NCBI GenBank assembly: GCA_946537305.1
Contig: CAMNFR010000003.1
Span: 1-64,000, forward strand
Source of the DNA: an uncultured Lachnospiraceae bacterium
Lineage (GTDB): Bacteria; Bacillota; Clostridia; Lachnospirales; Lachnospiraceae
Direction of reading: 5' to 3'
DNA length: 64,000 nt
Shown: positions 1 through 9,537 of the stretch, in pieces
Numbering within the stretch: the stretch's first letter is position 1
Layout of the letters: every line of letters starts with the position of its first letter
Notes under the pieces: generated by a model
Databases searched by the model: none
The model's input: the letters and a program-made list of their open reading frames with translations, nothing else
Told to the model about the DNA's origin: nothing
Translations under genes and position numbers: made by a program

Positions 1-99
1 GATCCGACCGACCCGACACCGGAAGAAACCACACCGGAAGGTCAGGCTCCGGGAGATATACCTGCAGAACAATCGTTGGAGGGGCAGACCGGAGAATAA
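1..99 (+). CDS. C-terminal end of a CDS starting before the window; Pro/Glu/Thr-rich tail (DPTDPTPEETTPEGQAPGDIPAEQSLEGQTGE*)
   Basis: Frame 1 open from base 1 to TAA at 97-99; low-complexity tail typical of surface-exposed proteins. Confidence 0.5.
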   Translation, partial: DPTDPTPEETTPEGQAPGDIPAEQSLEGQTGE

Positions 100-142
100 C
101 TTCCGGAGGAACAACCTTTGGAGGGGCAGACGTAAAAACGCG

Positions 143-187
143 AAAAAACAGGGCAGACTCTTTGTTCAGAGCCTGCCCTGTTTTTTG
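143..187. terminator. Bidirectional Rho-independent terminator between convergent genes
   Basis: AAAAAACAGGGCAGACTC-tttgttca-GAGCCTGCCCTGTTTTTT inverted repeat with A-tract and T-tract flanks. Confidence 0.85.
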
Positions 188-202
188 CAGTTCGCTTTTT
201 AT

Positions 203-1753
203 TTAACCGTCGACTTCGCCTTCTTCAAAATCCTCTTCCGGTGGATCAACAAGTTCTTCTTCTGCAGCCTTGGTGGTCTCCGGTGCCTTGGTCTCCTTTT
301 CTTTTTCTTTGTCTTTCTTCTTATCTTTCTTAGACTCCTCGGTCTCGTCCTCTTCTTCCTCGGTTTCCTCCTCAGTGGTCTCTTCCTCGGTGGTCTCTTC
401 TTCTTTCTTCTTGGTTCCCTTATAGATGGTCTTGGAGGTGCCCATGTAGTGGTCCTTGTTCATCTGGATCCGATCGACCTCTTCGCCGTTCATGTAGATG
501 ACCTTGGTCAGCGTGGAGCTGACATCGGGATGGCTGCTGCCCTCAGAGCGCTCCTCGCCTTCCGCCATGTCCGGATCTTCCACTACCTTGGGCTCCGGAT
601 CGGAGTAGGAGAGGGTGTCGGATACAAATTCAATAGTGCGGGCCGGGTCGCGTACCTCTTTGCCGTAGATGCTGAAATACAGTGTGCTTCCGTCGGCATC
701 TGCTGCTATATAAATGGGCCATTCCTGATTGTTGGTAAAAATGAAGTCTTTATTACCTTCCGAAATAGCGGCGTCCGAAGAATAAGGCGCGTAGTGGATG
801 ATCATGGAGTGTGGATGGCGCTCGTCGATCTGAAGTTCTGCGCGGATGACGGCATTGTATAATGTGGTAGATACCTGGCATACACCGCCGCCGTAGGCCA
901 TTTCCGAATCGCCGTTGGAGTACTGCGGCGCCAGCTCATAGCCGTTGTCGGGGGTTCGGCTTAAGATCGTATCGCTGACGGAGAGGGATTCTCCGGGCAT
1001 CAGGATCTGGCCGTTCAGCCGCTCGGCTGCCGTGCGGACATTTTTCTTGCGGGCAGAGCTGCTGGAGGAATAGTCCGTGTTGTAGGTCCCCAGCTTATCG
1101 TGTACCGCAGACATCATTTCCGTGGTGATCTCCGGCTCTGTCACCTGTACGGTGGCAGCCGTTGTCATGTGATCAGAGAGGTCGGAATCCAACAGCTGTG
1201 TAATAGAGGCTGTGGTCGCGGCAACATCTGTCACCAGGCCGTTTACGCCATCTGTCACAATAAACTCGCCGCTTTCACGCGTCAGTTCCGCGTTTACAGG
1301 TTCTGTATCGTGGGATGCAATTTCATCCTGCACGAACTGCTGGACCGCAGCGGCGTCATAAGAATAAGAAAGATCAAGCGCCACGTTGCTGTATTTCAGA
1401 TCCTGCTGCTGTTTGTAGCGGCTGATGATAGGGCCATTCTTTCCGTAGGAGGCGGCTTCCCGCACGGGGGTGTCCGCATCCCAGGAAAGGCCCAGCGCCG
1501 CCGGGGTAGTGGTGGCGGTCTTGTCATCAAAGGTAACGGAAAGCGTAGAGCCTGCAATGCCCTGGTAATAGCTGTTGATCATCTGGGTGGCTTCCGCCAC
1601 AGTCATACCGCCCAGGTCCTGTCCCAGGACCGTGATCCCGCTTTCCAGGACCGTTGTATCACTGATTTCCACCGCTGCGGCGGCGGGAACCGGCGACAGC
1701 AGCAGTAAAGAGGCGGCTGCTGCGCACAAAAAGAGTCCGGTTGGTTTCTTCAT
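203..1753 (-). CDS. VanW family protein (secreted, with peptidoglycan-binding-4-like N-terminal region and Glu/Lys-rich C-terminal tail)
   Basis: Signal peptide; RTAAERLNGQILMPGESLSVSDTILSRTPDNGYELAPQYSNGD...GGGVCQVSTTLYNAVIRAELQIDERHPHSM matches the VanW motif. Confidence 0.9.
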   Translation of the reverse strand: MKKPTGLFLCAAAASLLLLSPVPAAAAVEISDTTVLESGITVLGQDLGGMTVAEATQMINSYYQGIAGSTLSVTFDDKTATTTPAALGLSWDADTPVREAASYGKNGPIISRYKQQQDLKYSNVALDLSYSYDAAAVQQFVQDEIASHDTEPVNAELTRESGEFIVTDGVNGLVTDVAATTASITQLLDSDLSDHMTTAATVQVTEPEITTEMMSAVHDKLGTYNTDYSSSSSARKKNVRTAAERLNGQILMPGESLSVSDTILSRTPDNGYELAPQYSNGDSEMAYGGGVCQVSTTLYNAVIRAELQIDERHPHSMIIHYAPYSSDAAISEGNKDFIFTNNQEWPIYIAADADGSTLYFSIYGKEVRDPARTIEFVSDTLSYSDPEPKVVEDPDMAEGEERSEGSSHPDVSSTLTKVIYMNGEEVDRIQMNKDHYMGTSKTIYKGTKKKEEETTEEETTEEETEEEEDETEESKKDKKKDKEKEKETKAPETTKAAEEELVDPPEEDFEEGEVDG

Positions 1754-1882
1754 AAATAGGATCCTTTCCGTCCGGAAAATATGACTTCCCGGATATGTTC
1801 GAAAAATTTTATAAATATTTTACAAAATAACTACGGTAAAAAATATAGCCCAAATATTACAAAAAGCCGAATTTGTTCCTAT

Positions 1883-1910
1883 AGTATAGCACAGAATCCC
1901 TTGAAATCAA
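1883..1910 (-). promoter_or_regulatory. Putative sigma70/sigmaA promoter for the VanW gene
   Basis: On minus strand: TTGATT-N16-TATACT with extended -10 TGC. Confidence 0.5.
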
Positions 1911-1964
1911 CTGTTTTTTCGAAGAAAAAGCCCGGACACAAGTTTGTAAAAAATCTGTAACATC

Positions 1965-1993
1965 TTGACGTGGCAAAAAAAACGTGATAGAAT
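1965..1993 (+). promoter_or_regulatory. Putative sigma70/sigmaA promoter for the FN3/CHAP-like gene
   Basis: TTGACG-N17-TAGAAT about 85 nt upstream of the ATG at 2077. Confidence 0.6.
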
Positions 1994-2076
1994 GTACATG
2001 ACTTTGCGGAAGCAGGTCAAAAAAGCAGGTTTCAGAAGTAAATCAAACCGAATGGGTGGAAATCGGGAGAAATACT

Positions 2077-4947
2077 ATGAAAAAATTACTAAATTATGTA
2101 CTGGGTTTTACATCAGCAGCCGTTCTTCTCACAGCAGGTGCCTTTGGTGCACAGGCTGCCACGGTCAGCTATGGAAACTACAGCGAAAATATATTAAACG
2201 GCGGCGTGCTGGCGGAGGATGCTTCCGGGCATCTGTATTATGCCAATACGGATAAGGCGGATTTCCTGTACAGGGATGATCAGCTGATCGCCAACGATCC
2301 CGTCGAGAACATCAACGTGATCGGGGATACGGTCTATTATACCACCAAAAAGAGCAGCGGCTCCGCTGTCATGAGCGTGGGACGCAGCGGCGGTATGAAG
2401 AAGGAACTCCTCAGCACCTCCCAGACCATCGAGGAGATGTATGTGGACAGCCAGGGGACCATCTATTATCTGGTTGGCGGTCAGGTATTTGAGCGTCAGG
2501 CAGATGCAGATAAGAGCACTATCATCGCTCAGGGCAGCATCACGCATTTCATTCCCACCACTCACGGCGTGATCGTTGCCAAGGGCAAACGCGGCGCTTA
2601 CACCCTCTGTGCAGACGGTCGTACCATCCAGAACGACGTTGAGAGTTTCTATACCTATGAAGATTATCTGCTGTTCACCAGAGACGGCAGTGACTATCAG
2701 GTCCGCATTCATGACCTGTTTGATGGCTTTACGGCCTCCGCCATTCAGAAGTATGACCTGGGTGATTCCACCGCAGCGGTCAAGGCTTTTGCGGAGAACC
2801 TGGAAGAAGACGGCGAGTGCGAAGAGTGCGCCGCCAATGCCAAGAACGGCACCGCTACTCTGGCGGAGGATAAGGATTCCGTGAGCGCCGTAAAGGCGAC
2901 CGGCATCACCAGCGCCCTGCACAGCGGCATGGTCAGCGAGGGGCAGTACAACATCGTGCTTCGCGCCAGACAGCAGCATGAGATTGAGTGGACCCCCAAG
3001 GCGAACATCAAGGGCTGGGGCAATGCCTACACCTTCAACGCTGGAACCACCTATTCCGGACTTCCTTACGGACAGCCGGCTACCAAGGGCTACTATGTAC
3101 CTTGGCAGGCAAGTCTGGTGGACTTCATCACTGCGGTGAATGACCCCTCCAGCGATATGTACACCAAGCGGGCTACCTACAATCGTTCCGCTCCGTACTA
3201 CAGCTGTGACTGCAGTTCCTTCGTTTCCTGGAGCTGGGATCTGGCCAGCCGTCAGTACACAGGCTCCATCGCCTACTTCGCGACCGAAGTGACCACCAAG
3301 AGCATCTACAGCCTGCAGGTGGGCGATGCGTTCAACAAGTCCGGCAGCCACGTAGTGCTGGTAAGCGACATTGGCTACCGCGGGGATGAGATCGTCTATA
3401 TTGACATCATGGAGCAGACGCCTCCCAGCACCCGCTACACCCGTTGGGGTGAGGGCGGTACCAAGAAGCTGTCTGATTTCTACGATAAGTACTGGGGCAA
3501 GGGGTACAAGCTGATCCGCTGCAAGACCAGGGATGCTGCCGTATATACCCCCAGCGCCGCCGTGCAGCTGGATGGGGAAGTGGCTCCCAGCCTGGCGAAC
3601 AGCGGGGTGACGCTTTCAGCTACCACTGTGAATCTGAATACCGATACCAACGCAACACAGGTGCTTTCCTACACTTCTACTGTATCCGGCAACGTGACCT
3701 GGGAGTCCTCCAACAGCAAGGTGGCTTCCGTGGGAACTACCGGTAAGATTACCGCCAAGAAGGCAGGATCTGCTGTGATTTCCATGTATGTGGGCGGTAA
3801 TCTTTCCGCCAAGGCTACGGTCTATGTGTATCCGGAAAAGACAAAGATCACATCCGCAAAATCCAGCGCGGCCGGCACAGTCAAGATCAAATGGGAAGAG
3901 GTTCCCTCCGCAGTCACTGTAAATTATGAAGTGCTTCGCAAGAAGGCGGACGGTACCTGGGAGAGCGTGGGAAGCGCCACCAGCACCAGCTTTACAGATA
4001 AAGGGTTGGCAAGTTACACGGATTACACCTACACCATTCGGGCTGTCGCCACGCTGAAGAATGGTACGCTCCTGAAGGGCGATTACGATACTGTCGGCAA
4101 GACCGCCCGCACCATGATCGACACACCGGTGTTTACCGAGGTCACACCGGCCACCGCCACTTCCATGAAGATGAGCTGGAACGCGGTGAAGGGTGCTGCT
4201 ACCTACAAGGTATATCGGAAAAAGAGCGGAAAGTGGAAAAATATCGGGATCACTTCCAAGACGACCTACAAGGAAAAGAAACTGACGGCTGGTAAAAAGT
4301 ATACCTACACGCTGGTAGCGGTTGGCGCTGATGGCAAGACCAAGAGCTCCTATGTGAAGAAGGGCGTTACCACCAAGATGACCGTCCCTACACCGGAGTT
4401 GAAGGATCTGAAGATCACGGGCCTGGGCAAGACCACTCTGACCTGGAAAAAGGTGAAGGGAGCCACCGGCTATCAGGTATGGCGCAAGATCGGCAAAAAG
4501 AAATATAAAATGATTGCCACTGTAAAGGGCACCAAGTATTCCGACAGTGGCCTGAAGCCTGGCAAGAAGTATACCTACACGGTGCGCGCCGTCAGCAAGG
4601 CGAATGGCAAGACCATCGCCAGCGGCTATGATAAAGAGGGTCTCTCCGTGACCATGAAGCTTGGCGCACCGGAGCTGGTCTCCGCCGTATCGGAAGGAAC
4701 TGGCAGCGTAAAGGTGAGCTGGGAAGCCGTGGAAGGTGCGGAATACTATAGTATCTACCGCATGAAGTCCGGCGGTAAGTGGGGTACACTGGTAGGAACT
4801 GTAAAGGGTAAGAAGCTCTCCTTTACAGATACGAAGCTTGCAGCCGGAAGCACGCAGACCTATACAGTTCGCGCCGCTTGGAAGAAAGGGAAAAAATATT
4901 ACCGCGGATTTTACGATACAAAGGGTGTCACTGCCGTGGTCCGCTGA
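2077..4947 (+). CDS. Secreted cell-wall hydrolase-like protein: CHAP/NlpC-P60-like domain, BIG2 domain, four FN3-like repeats
   Basis: ORF extends to GTG 2056 but SD (gggaga) plus ATG 2077 gives signal peptide MKKLLNYVLGFTSAAVLLTAGAFGAQA; YSCDCSSFVSWSWD...GSHVVLVSDIG; BIG2 WESSNSKVASVGTTGKITAKKAGSAVI. Confidence 0.8.
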   Translation: MKKLLNYVLGFTSAAVLLTAGAFGAQAATVSYGNYSENILNGGVLAEDASGHLYYANTDKADFLYRDDQLIANDPVENINVIGDTVYYTTKKSSGSAVMSVGRSGGMKKELLSTSQTIEEMYVDSQGTIYYLVGGQVFERQADADKSTIIAQGSITHFIPTTHGVIVAKGKRGAYTLCADGRTIQNDVESFYTYEDYLLFTRDGSDYQVRIHDLFDGFTASAIQKYDLGDSTAAVKAFAENLEEDGECEECAANAKNGTATLAEDKDSVSAVKATGITSALHSGMVSEGQYNIVLRARQQHEIEWTPKANIKGWGNAYTFNAGTTYSGLPYGQPATKGYYVPWQASLVDFITAVNDPSSDMYTKRATYNRSAPYYSCDCSSFVSWSWDLASRQYTGSIAYFATEVTTKSIYSLQVGDAFNKSGSHVVLVSDIGYRGDEIVYIDIMEQTPPSTRYTRWGEGGTKKLSDFYDKYWGKGYKLIRCKTRDAAVYTPSAAVQLDGEVAPSLANSGVTLSATTVNLNTDTNATQVLSYTSTVSGNVTWESSNSKVASVGTTGKITAKKAGSAVISMYVGGNLSAKATVYVYPEKTKITSAKSSAAGTVKIKWEEVPSAVTVNYEVLRKKADGTWESVGSATSTSFTDKGLASYTDYTYTIRAVATLKNGTLLKGDYDTVGKTARTMIDTPVFTEVTPATATSMKMSWNAVKGAATYKVYRKKSGKWKNIGITSKTTYKEKKLTAGKKYTYTLVAVGADGKTKSSYVKKGVTTKMTVPTPELKDLKITGLGKTTLTWKKVKGATGYQVWRKIGKKKYKMIATVKGTKYSDSGLKPGKKYTYTVRAVSKANGKTIASGYDKEGLSVTMKLGAPELVSAVSEGTGSVKVSWEAVEGAEYYSIYRMKSGGKWGTLVGTVKGKKLSFTDTKLAAGSTQTYTVRAAWKKGKKYYRGFYDTKGVTAVVR
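3832..4944 (+). repeat. Four tandem FN3-like repeats (about 90-97 aa each)
   Basis: Repeated W..V.GA..Y.VYRK..GKW...G....T.YTD..L..GK.YTYTVRAV....YD..GV pattern. Confidence 0.8.
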
Positions 4948-5006
4948 TGCGAGAGGATCCGCAGATTCTGCAGCAGCGGTATAGTTACAAATGAGGAAGG
5001 AAATTA

Positions 5007-5037
5007 TCGGCCGGGAATATTACGTGTTCCCGGCCGA
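5007..5037 (+). promoter_or_regulatory. Perfect GC-rich hairpin between an SD-like sequence and the first ATG of the priming sugar transferase
   Basis: T-CGGCCGGGAA-tattacgtg-TTCCCGGCCG-A; AGGAAGG at 4994-5000; ATG at 5040; no T-tract. Confidence 0.6.
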
Positions 5038-5039
5038 AA

Positions 5040-6443
5040 ATGCGATTAGTTATCATGCAGAAAAGAGAAAAATACAAGCGTCTGGTGCGTTTTTTTCTGT
5101 CCCTTCTGAACGTCGCTGTATTAACGGGGATTTATGCCTGGTTCTGGTTCCACTACTACCATGACCGGAGCATCATCGGAACCCTGTACTTTAAGTGGGG
5201 GCACTACGCAATCCTGGTGCTGTATGGCTTTTTGATCTTCTTCTTTGGACAGGTCTACGGTGCCATGAAGGTGGGATATCTGCGCGTGATGGATATTCTG
5301 TTTTCGCAGTTCATTGCCGTGTTCTTTGTCAATGCAATTACTTATATTCAGCTGGCGCTGATCGGTCACTGGACCTTTGGACAGCATCTTATGCCCCTTG
5401 TGTGGATGACCGCATTTGATGCCGTGGCCGTGGCCATGTGGGCCCTCTTTGCGCGTTGGTTCTATTCTGTGATCTATCCGCCCAGAGAGATCCTGGTGAT
5501 CTATGGGGACCGGAGCCCGGCCAGTATTATTGCCAAGTTCTCTACGCGGCGTGATAAGTATCGTATCCGGGAGACTGCCTGTATAGAGACGGAAACGGAT
5601 GAGGAAATATTCCGGAAGATCGATCGCTACCGCGCGGTGGTCATCGGGGATATCCCGGCTCAGCGGCGCAACGATTTCCTGAAATATTGCTTCCGCAATA
5701 ATGTGCGCTGCTATACCGTGCCGAAAATATCCGATATTATGCTGAAAAGCTCGGAGACTATCAATCTGTTCGATACAGCGCTGCAGCTGTGCCGGAACCG
5801 AGGTCTCTCTGCGGAGCAGCAGGCGTTGAAGCGGTTCTTTGATGTTTTGGTTTCTCTGGCGATGCTGATCGTGCTGAGCCCGCTGATGATCTTGATCGCT
5901 ATTTTGATCTATTTATATGACAGAGGACCGGTCTTTTATCTGCAGGAACGGCTGACAGAGGACGGCCGGGTATTTATGATCTACAAGTTTCGGAGCATGC
6001 GGGTAGATTCCGAGGAAAAAGGCGCCCGGCTGGCGGCCAAGGGCGATCCGCGCATTACCCCGGTGGGAAAGGTGATCCGGAATCTTCACCTGGATGAGCT
6101 GCCGCAGCTCATTAATATTTTGAAGGGCGACATGTCCATGGTGGGGCCTCGACCGGAACGGCCGGAAATTGCCGAGAAATATCATAAGGTCATTCCGGAA
6201 TTTGATTATCGACTGAAGGTGAAGGCGGGTCTGACCGGCTATGCACAGGTGTACGGCAAGTACAACACCACGCCTTATGACAAATTGAAGCTGGATCTTT
6301 ATTATATCGAAAACTATTCGATATGGATGGACATTAAATTATGTATGTTGACCTTCAAGATCCTCTTCCAGAAGGAAAATACCGAAGGCGTGGATCCGAG
6401 CCAGCGGACAGCAGCTGACCCTAAACGCAAAAGCATTTACTAG
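5040..6443 (+). CDS. Polyprenyl-phosphate sugar-1-phosphate transferase (exopolysaccharide priming enzyme, WcaJ/RfbP type)
   Basis: N-terminal TM helices; C-terminal KRFFDVLVSLAMLIVLSPLM...YKFRSMRVDSE...DELPQLINILKGDMSMVGPRPERPE...KAGLTGYAQVYG. Confidence 0.93.
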   Translation: MRLVIMQKREKYKRLVRFFLSLLNVAVLTGIYAWFWFHYYHDRSIIGTLYFKWGHYAILVLYGFLIFFFGQVYGAMKVGYLRVMDILFSQFIAVFFVNAITYIQLALIGHWTFGQHLMPLVWMTAFDAVAVAMWALFARWFYSVIYPPREILVIYGDRSPASIIAKFSTRRDKYRIRETACIETETDEEIFRKIDRYRAVVIGDIPAQRRNDFLKYCFRNNVRCYTVPKISDIMLKSSETINLFDTALQLCRNRGLSAEQQALKRFFDVLVSLAMLIVLSPLMILIAILIYLYDRGPVFYLQERLTEDGRVFMIYKFRSMRVDSEEKGARLAAKGDPRITPVGKVIRNLHLDELPQLINILKGDMSMVGPRPERPEIAEKYHKVIPEFDYRLKVKAGLTGYAQVYGKYNTTPYDKLKLDLYYIENYSIWMDIKLCMLTFKILFQKENTEGVDPSQRTAADPKRKSIY

Positions 6444-6470
6444 TGTAGACGCATTCTGCGGGCAGATAAA

Positions 6471-7223
6471 ATGGAGATGCTTATGATACTGGTATCTGTG
6501 ATCATTCCTTATTATAATGCCGCACATACGCTTGGGCGGGCTATCGACAGTGCACTTGCACAGGAGGTGCCGCTGGAGGTGTTGGTGATCGATGACGGAT
6601 CCCCGGAATCTCCGGATTCGGTGCTCCGCCTTTACGAGGGAGATTCCCGGGTAAAGCTGATCCGACAGGAAAAGAACAGTGGGGTAGCGGCAGCCAGAAA
6701 TGAGGGCGTGCGTCAGGCAAGCGGTCGGTATGTGGCCTTTCTGGATGCAGATGACTGGTGGGCGCAAGGCAAGCTGCGAAAACAGCTTGCCTTGGCAAGA
6801 AAGACTGGTGCGGTGCTGATCTGTACCGGGCGGGAGCTGATGAAACCGGATGGTACTTCCGCGGGAAGGATCATTCCAGTACAAAAAACGATCCGTTACC
6901 GTACATTATTGATGGGGAATGTGATCAACTGCTCCTCCGTGCTGCTGCGGACGGATGTGGCCAGGGAATTTCCCATGGAATATGACCGGGCTCATGAGGA
7001 TTACATTCTCTGGCTGAAGATCTTGAAGAAATATGAGGAAGCGCGGGGTATTCCGGGGCCGTACCTGAAATACCAGGTGTCAGCGGACGGAAAGTCCGGC
7101 CCAAAATGGAAATCGGCACTGATGACCTGGCGGGTGTACCGCTATATGGGCTATGGTCCGTTGGCCTCTGCTTGTTTCTTTGCCGGATATGCTATAAATG
7201 GCGTCCGGAAATGGATGATGTAA
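6471..7223 (+). CDS. Glycosyltransferase family 2 (likely start ATG 6483)
   Basis: ILVSVIIPYYNAAHTLGRAIDSALAQ...EVLVIDDGSPE...AAARNEGVRQASGRYVAFLDADDWW. Confidence 0.92.
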   Translation: MEMLMILVSVIIPYYNAAHTLGRAIDSALAQEVPLEVLVIDDGSPESPDSVLRLYEGDSRVKLIRQEKNSGVAAARNEGVRQASGRYVAFLDADDWWAQGKLRKQLALARKTGAVLICTGRELMKPDGTSAGRIIPVQKTIRYRTLLMGNVINCSSVLLRTDVAREFPMEYDRAHEDYILWLKILKKYEEARGIPGPYLKYQVSADGKSGPKWKSALMTWRVYRYMGYGPLASACFFAGYAINGVRKWMM

Positions 7224-7261
7224 CGTAACTGATGACTGATCTATGAGATGAGGTGCATTAG

Positions 7262-9487
7262 ATGATGGAAAAGAAGACTACATGGCGTTTTCTGTCTTTG
7301 CTGCTGGCGCTGGTCCTGACAGTATCCTGCTTTGCGGCGCCGACCCTGGCTTCCGAGAATGAATCCGGTGCTCCGGCGGAGACTGTGATGGCGGAAGAAG
7401 AGTCTTCTGCCGTGGAAGAATCGACCGCTGTTGAGGAGACGGAGGTCTCATCGGAGGAAACAACAGCCGAGGAGCCGGCGGAGATGGAAACAAAGGCAGA
7501 AGAGGAAACAGTGGTTTCGGAAACGTCTGCACAGGAGACGGCCGCGGAGGAAACATCTGCTGCCGAGACATCTGCTGCCGAGACAGAGGCTCCGGAGACA
7601 GAGGCGATCGAAACAGAAGCACAGGAGACGGCAGCGGAAGAGATGGCCGAGACTTCTGATGAAGTTACTGCTGTAAAGGTCCCCGGGGAATATACCACCG
7701 ATGACGGCAAGGCACTGACCATTCCCGCCAATCTGAAGGTGACGGCTAATAACAATTACAGCCTGGTGGTCAGCTGGGATACGGTAGAGGGTGCAGCTTC
7801 CTATGTAGTCTATAAGCATAACGGGCAGAAATGGGTAAAGCTTGGAACACCCACGACCAATACCTTTACAGATCCTACGACGGATATGGCGGTCGGCACT
7901 TCCTGCAAATATACGGTAACAGCGGTCGGAACAGTTTCCGGGAAGAATGCGGAAACGGCCTATAACACCACCGGCGTGACCGGCGTTGTGTGTCCGCCGC
8001 AGCCGAAGTATAAGGGGACTTTGTCCCGTGGAAAGAACAAACTGGAGCTTCGCTGGGAAGAAGTGGAAGGTGCGACCGGTTATGCCGTCTACCGCAAGGG
8101 AGATGACGGCAAGTGGGGCAAGAGCATTTCCGGAACCATCACAGACAATCACTTCGTGGACAGCACCGTAACGTTTGGAAAGGAATACACCTATGCAGTG
8201 CTTGCCTGCGTAAAGAGTGGCGGTAAGAGCTACTGGAGCTTCTATGCCTCCGGCGCGCTGACGCTGGATGCAAAAGATGTGCAGACCATCAAGGGAAAAA
8301 CGGTGGCCAAGGATCAGGTCAGCCTGCCTCAGACCAAGATGGTCAGTGCTGTGGGCGTTGCCTACAAGAGCATCACTGTGACCTGGGAGCAGGTGGAAGG
8401 CGCGGATGGCTACGTGGTGTACCGCCGCACATCCAGCGGTAAATGGAAAAAGCGCAAGACCGTGACGGGCGGGGAGACCCTGACCTGGACGGATAAAAAG
8501 TGTTCCTATTATAAGCCGTACTATTTTACGGTCCGTGCCTATATTAATTATGACGGTGAGCAGCAGAAATGCGCCACCTGGGACAATAAGGGCGTTAAAG
8601 GCCGTTCCATTCTGGCGGTACCGGAGAAGCAGGCCGCGCAGGGCGCAGGGCTCAAGGCTATCAAGGTCTCCTGGGCAAAGGTGAAGGGTGCTAAGGGTTA
8701 CTACATCTACCGCAAATCAAAGAAGAGCGGCAAATGGAAGAAGATCGGTCAGACCGGATGGCGGACGCTGACCTATACAGATCGCACCATTAAAGCGAAT
8801 AAGGACTACTATTACAGTGTTCGCGCCTGGCGCAAATATGGCAAGAAGAAAATCAAGGGCCTGTATGACAATAATGGTGTAAAGGGTTCACCCTCCATCA
8901 AAAAGAAGATGAAGGACGGGCTGCAGCTCTATTACAATGAAAAGGGCAATCTGATCACCGATGTGGAAAATATCATTGGTAAGCGCAGCTCTTATAAGCT
9001 GGAGGTAGACTACTCCAAGAATATTGTGACGGTCTACGCAAAGGGCGACAATGGCACCTACAACCTGCCGGTAAAGGCATTCTGCTGTTCTACCGGAGAG
9101 GCAACCCCCATCGGTACCTTCTATACGCCGGCCAAGTACCGCTGGCATGAACTGAATGGTAAGCTGTACGGCCAGTGGTGCACCCGCATTCACGGCGGTG
9201 TGCTGTTCCACTCCGTGTACTATTACAGTTACAATAATGCAAACGACCTGTCCACCAGCGCCTACAACAAGCTGGGCACCAAGTGCTCTCACGGATGCGT
9301 GCGTCTGTGCTGCCGAGATGCCAAGTGGATTTATGACAACTGCCGCCTGGGCACAACGGTCGTTATCAAGAACGGCTGCAAGAATCCCTTTGGGAAACCT
9401 ACCCCGTTAAAGGTAAAGAGCAGCCACACCTGGGATCCTACTGATCCTAACATGTATTACAAGTGTAAGAAGGATGGCTGCCACTAA
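7262..9487 (+). CDS. Secreted L,D-transpeptidase (YkuD domain) with Glu/Thr-rich N-terminal region and FN3-like repeats
   Basis: Signal peptide; about 110-aa E/T/A-rich linker; four FN3-like repeats; ATPIGTFYTPAKYRW...RIHGGVLFHS...LGTKCSHGCVRLCCRDAKWIYD. Confidence 0.9.
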   Translation: MMEKKTTWRFLSLLLALVLTVSCFAAPTLASENESGAPAETVMAEEESSAVEESTAVEETEVSSEETTAEEPAEMETKAEEETVVSETSAQETAAEETSAAETSAAETEAPETEAIETEAQETAAEEMAETSDEVTAVKVPGEYTTDDGKALTIPANLKVTANNNYSLVVSWDTVEGAASYVVYKHNGQKWVKLGTPTTNTFTDPTTDMAVGTSCKYTVTAVGTVSGKNAETAYNTTGVTGVVCPPQPKYKGTLSRGKNKLELRWEEVEGATGYAVYRKGDDGKWGKSISGTITDNHFVDSTVTFGKEYTYAVLACVKSGGKSYWSFYASGALTLDAKDVQTIKGKTVAKDQVSLPQTKMVSAVGVAYKSITVTWEQVEGADGYVVYRRTSSGKWKKRKTVTGGETLTWTDKKCSYYKPYYFTVRAYINYDGEQQKCATWDNKGVKGRSILAVPEKQAAQGAGLKAIKVSWAKVKGAKGYYIYRKSKKSGKWKKIGQTGWRTLTYTDRTIKANKDYYYSVRAWRKYGKKKIKGLYDNNGVKGSPSIKKKMKDGLQLYYNEKGNLITDVENIIGKRSSYKLEVDYSKNIVTVYAKGDNGTYNLPVKAFCCSTGEATPIGTFYTPAKYRWHELNGKLYGQWCTRIHGGVLFHSVYYYSYNNANDLSTSAYNKLGTKCSHGCVRLCCRDAKWIYDNCRLGTTVVIKNGCKNPFGKPTPLKVKSSHTWDPTDPNMYYKCKKDGCH
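7720..8910 (+). repeat. Four tandem FN3-like repeats
   Basis: Same W..V.GA.GY.VYRK..GKWKK.G pattern as in the gene at 2077-4947. Confidence 0.75.
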
Positions 9488-9494
9488 ATGGAGT

Positions 9495-9537
9495 AAAAAC
9501 CGGCATACGACAGATATAGTCCGTATGCCGGTTTTTG
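9495..9537 (+). terminator. Rho-independent terminator after the L,D-transpeptidase gene
   Basis: AAAAACCGGCATACG-acagatatagtc-CGTATGCCGGTTTTT. Confidence 0.9.

Noticed and set aside
185-862. 225-aa plus-strand ORF rich in Phe/Leu (FFFFVFLLIFLRLLGLVLFF)
   Set aside because: Antisense to the Glu/Lys-rich tail of the VanW gene; the hydrophobic run is the reverse complement of GAA/GAG/AAG codons, so it is an artefact.
2194-3351. 385-aa minus-strand ORF
   Set aside because: Antisense to the well-supported FN3/CHAP-like secreted protein; no domain signature.
7278-7755. Ser/Ala/Val-rich (minus) and Arg-rich (plus, 7431-7676) ORFs
   Set aside because: Alternative frames of the low-complexity Glu/Thr/Ala linker of the L,D-transpeptidase.
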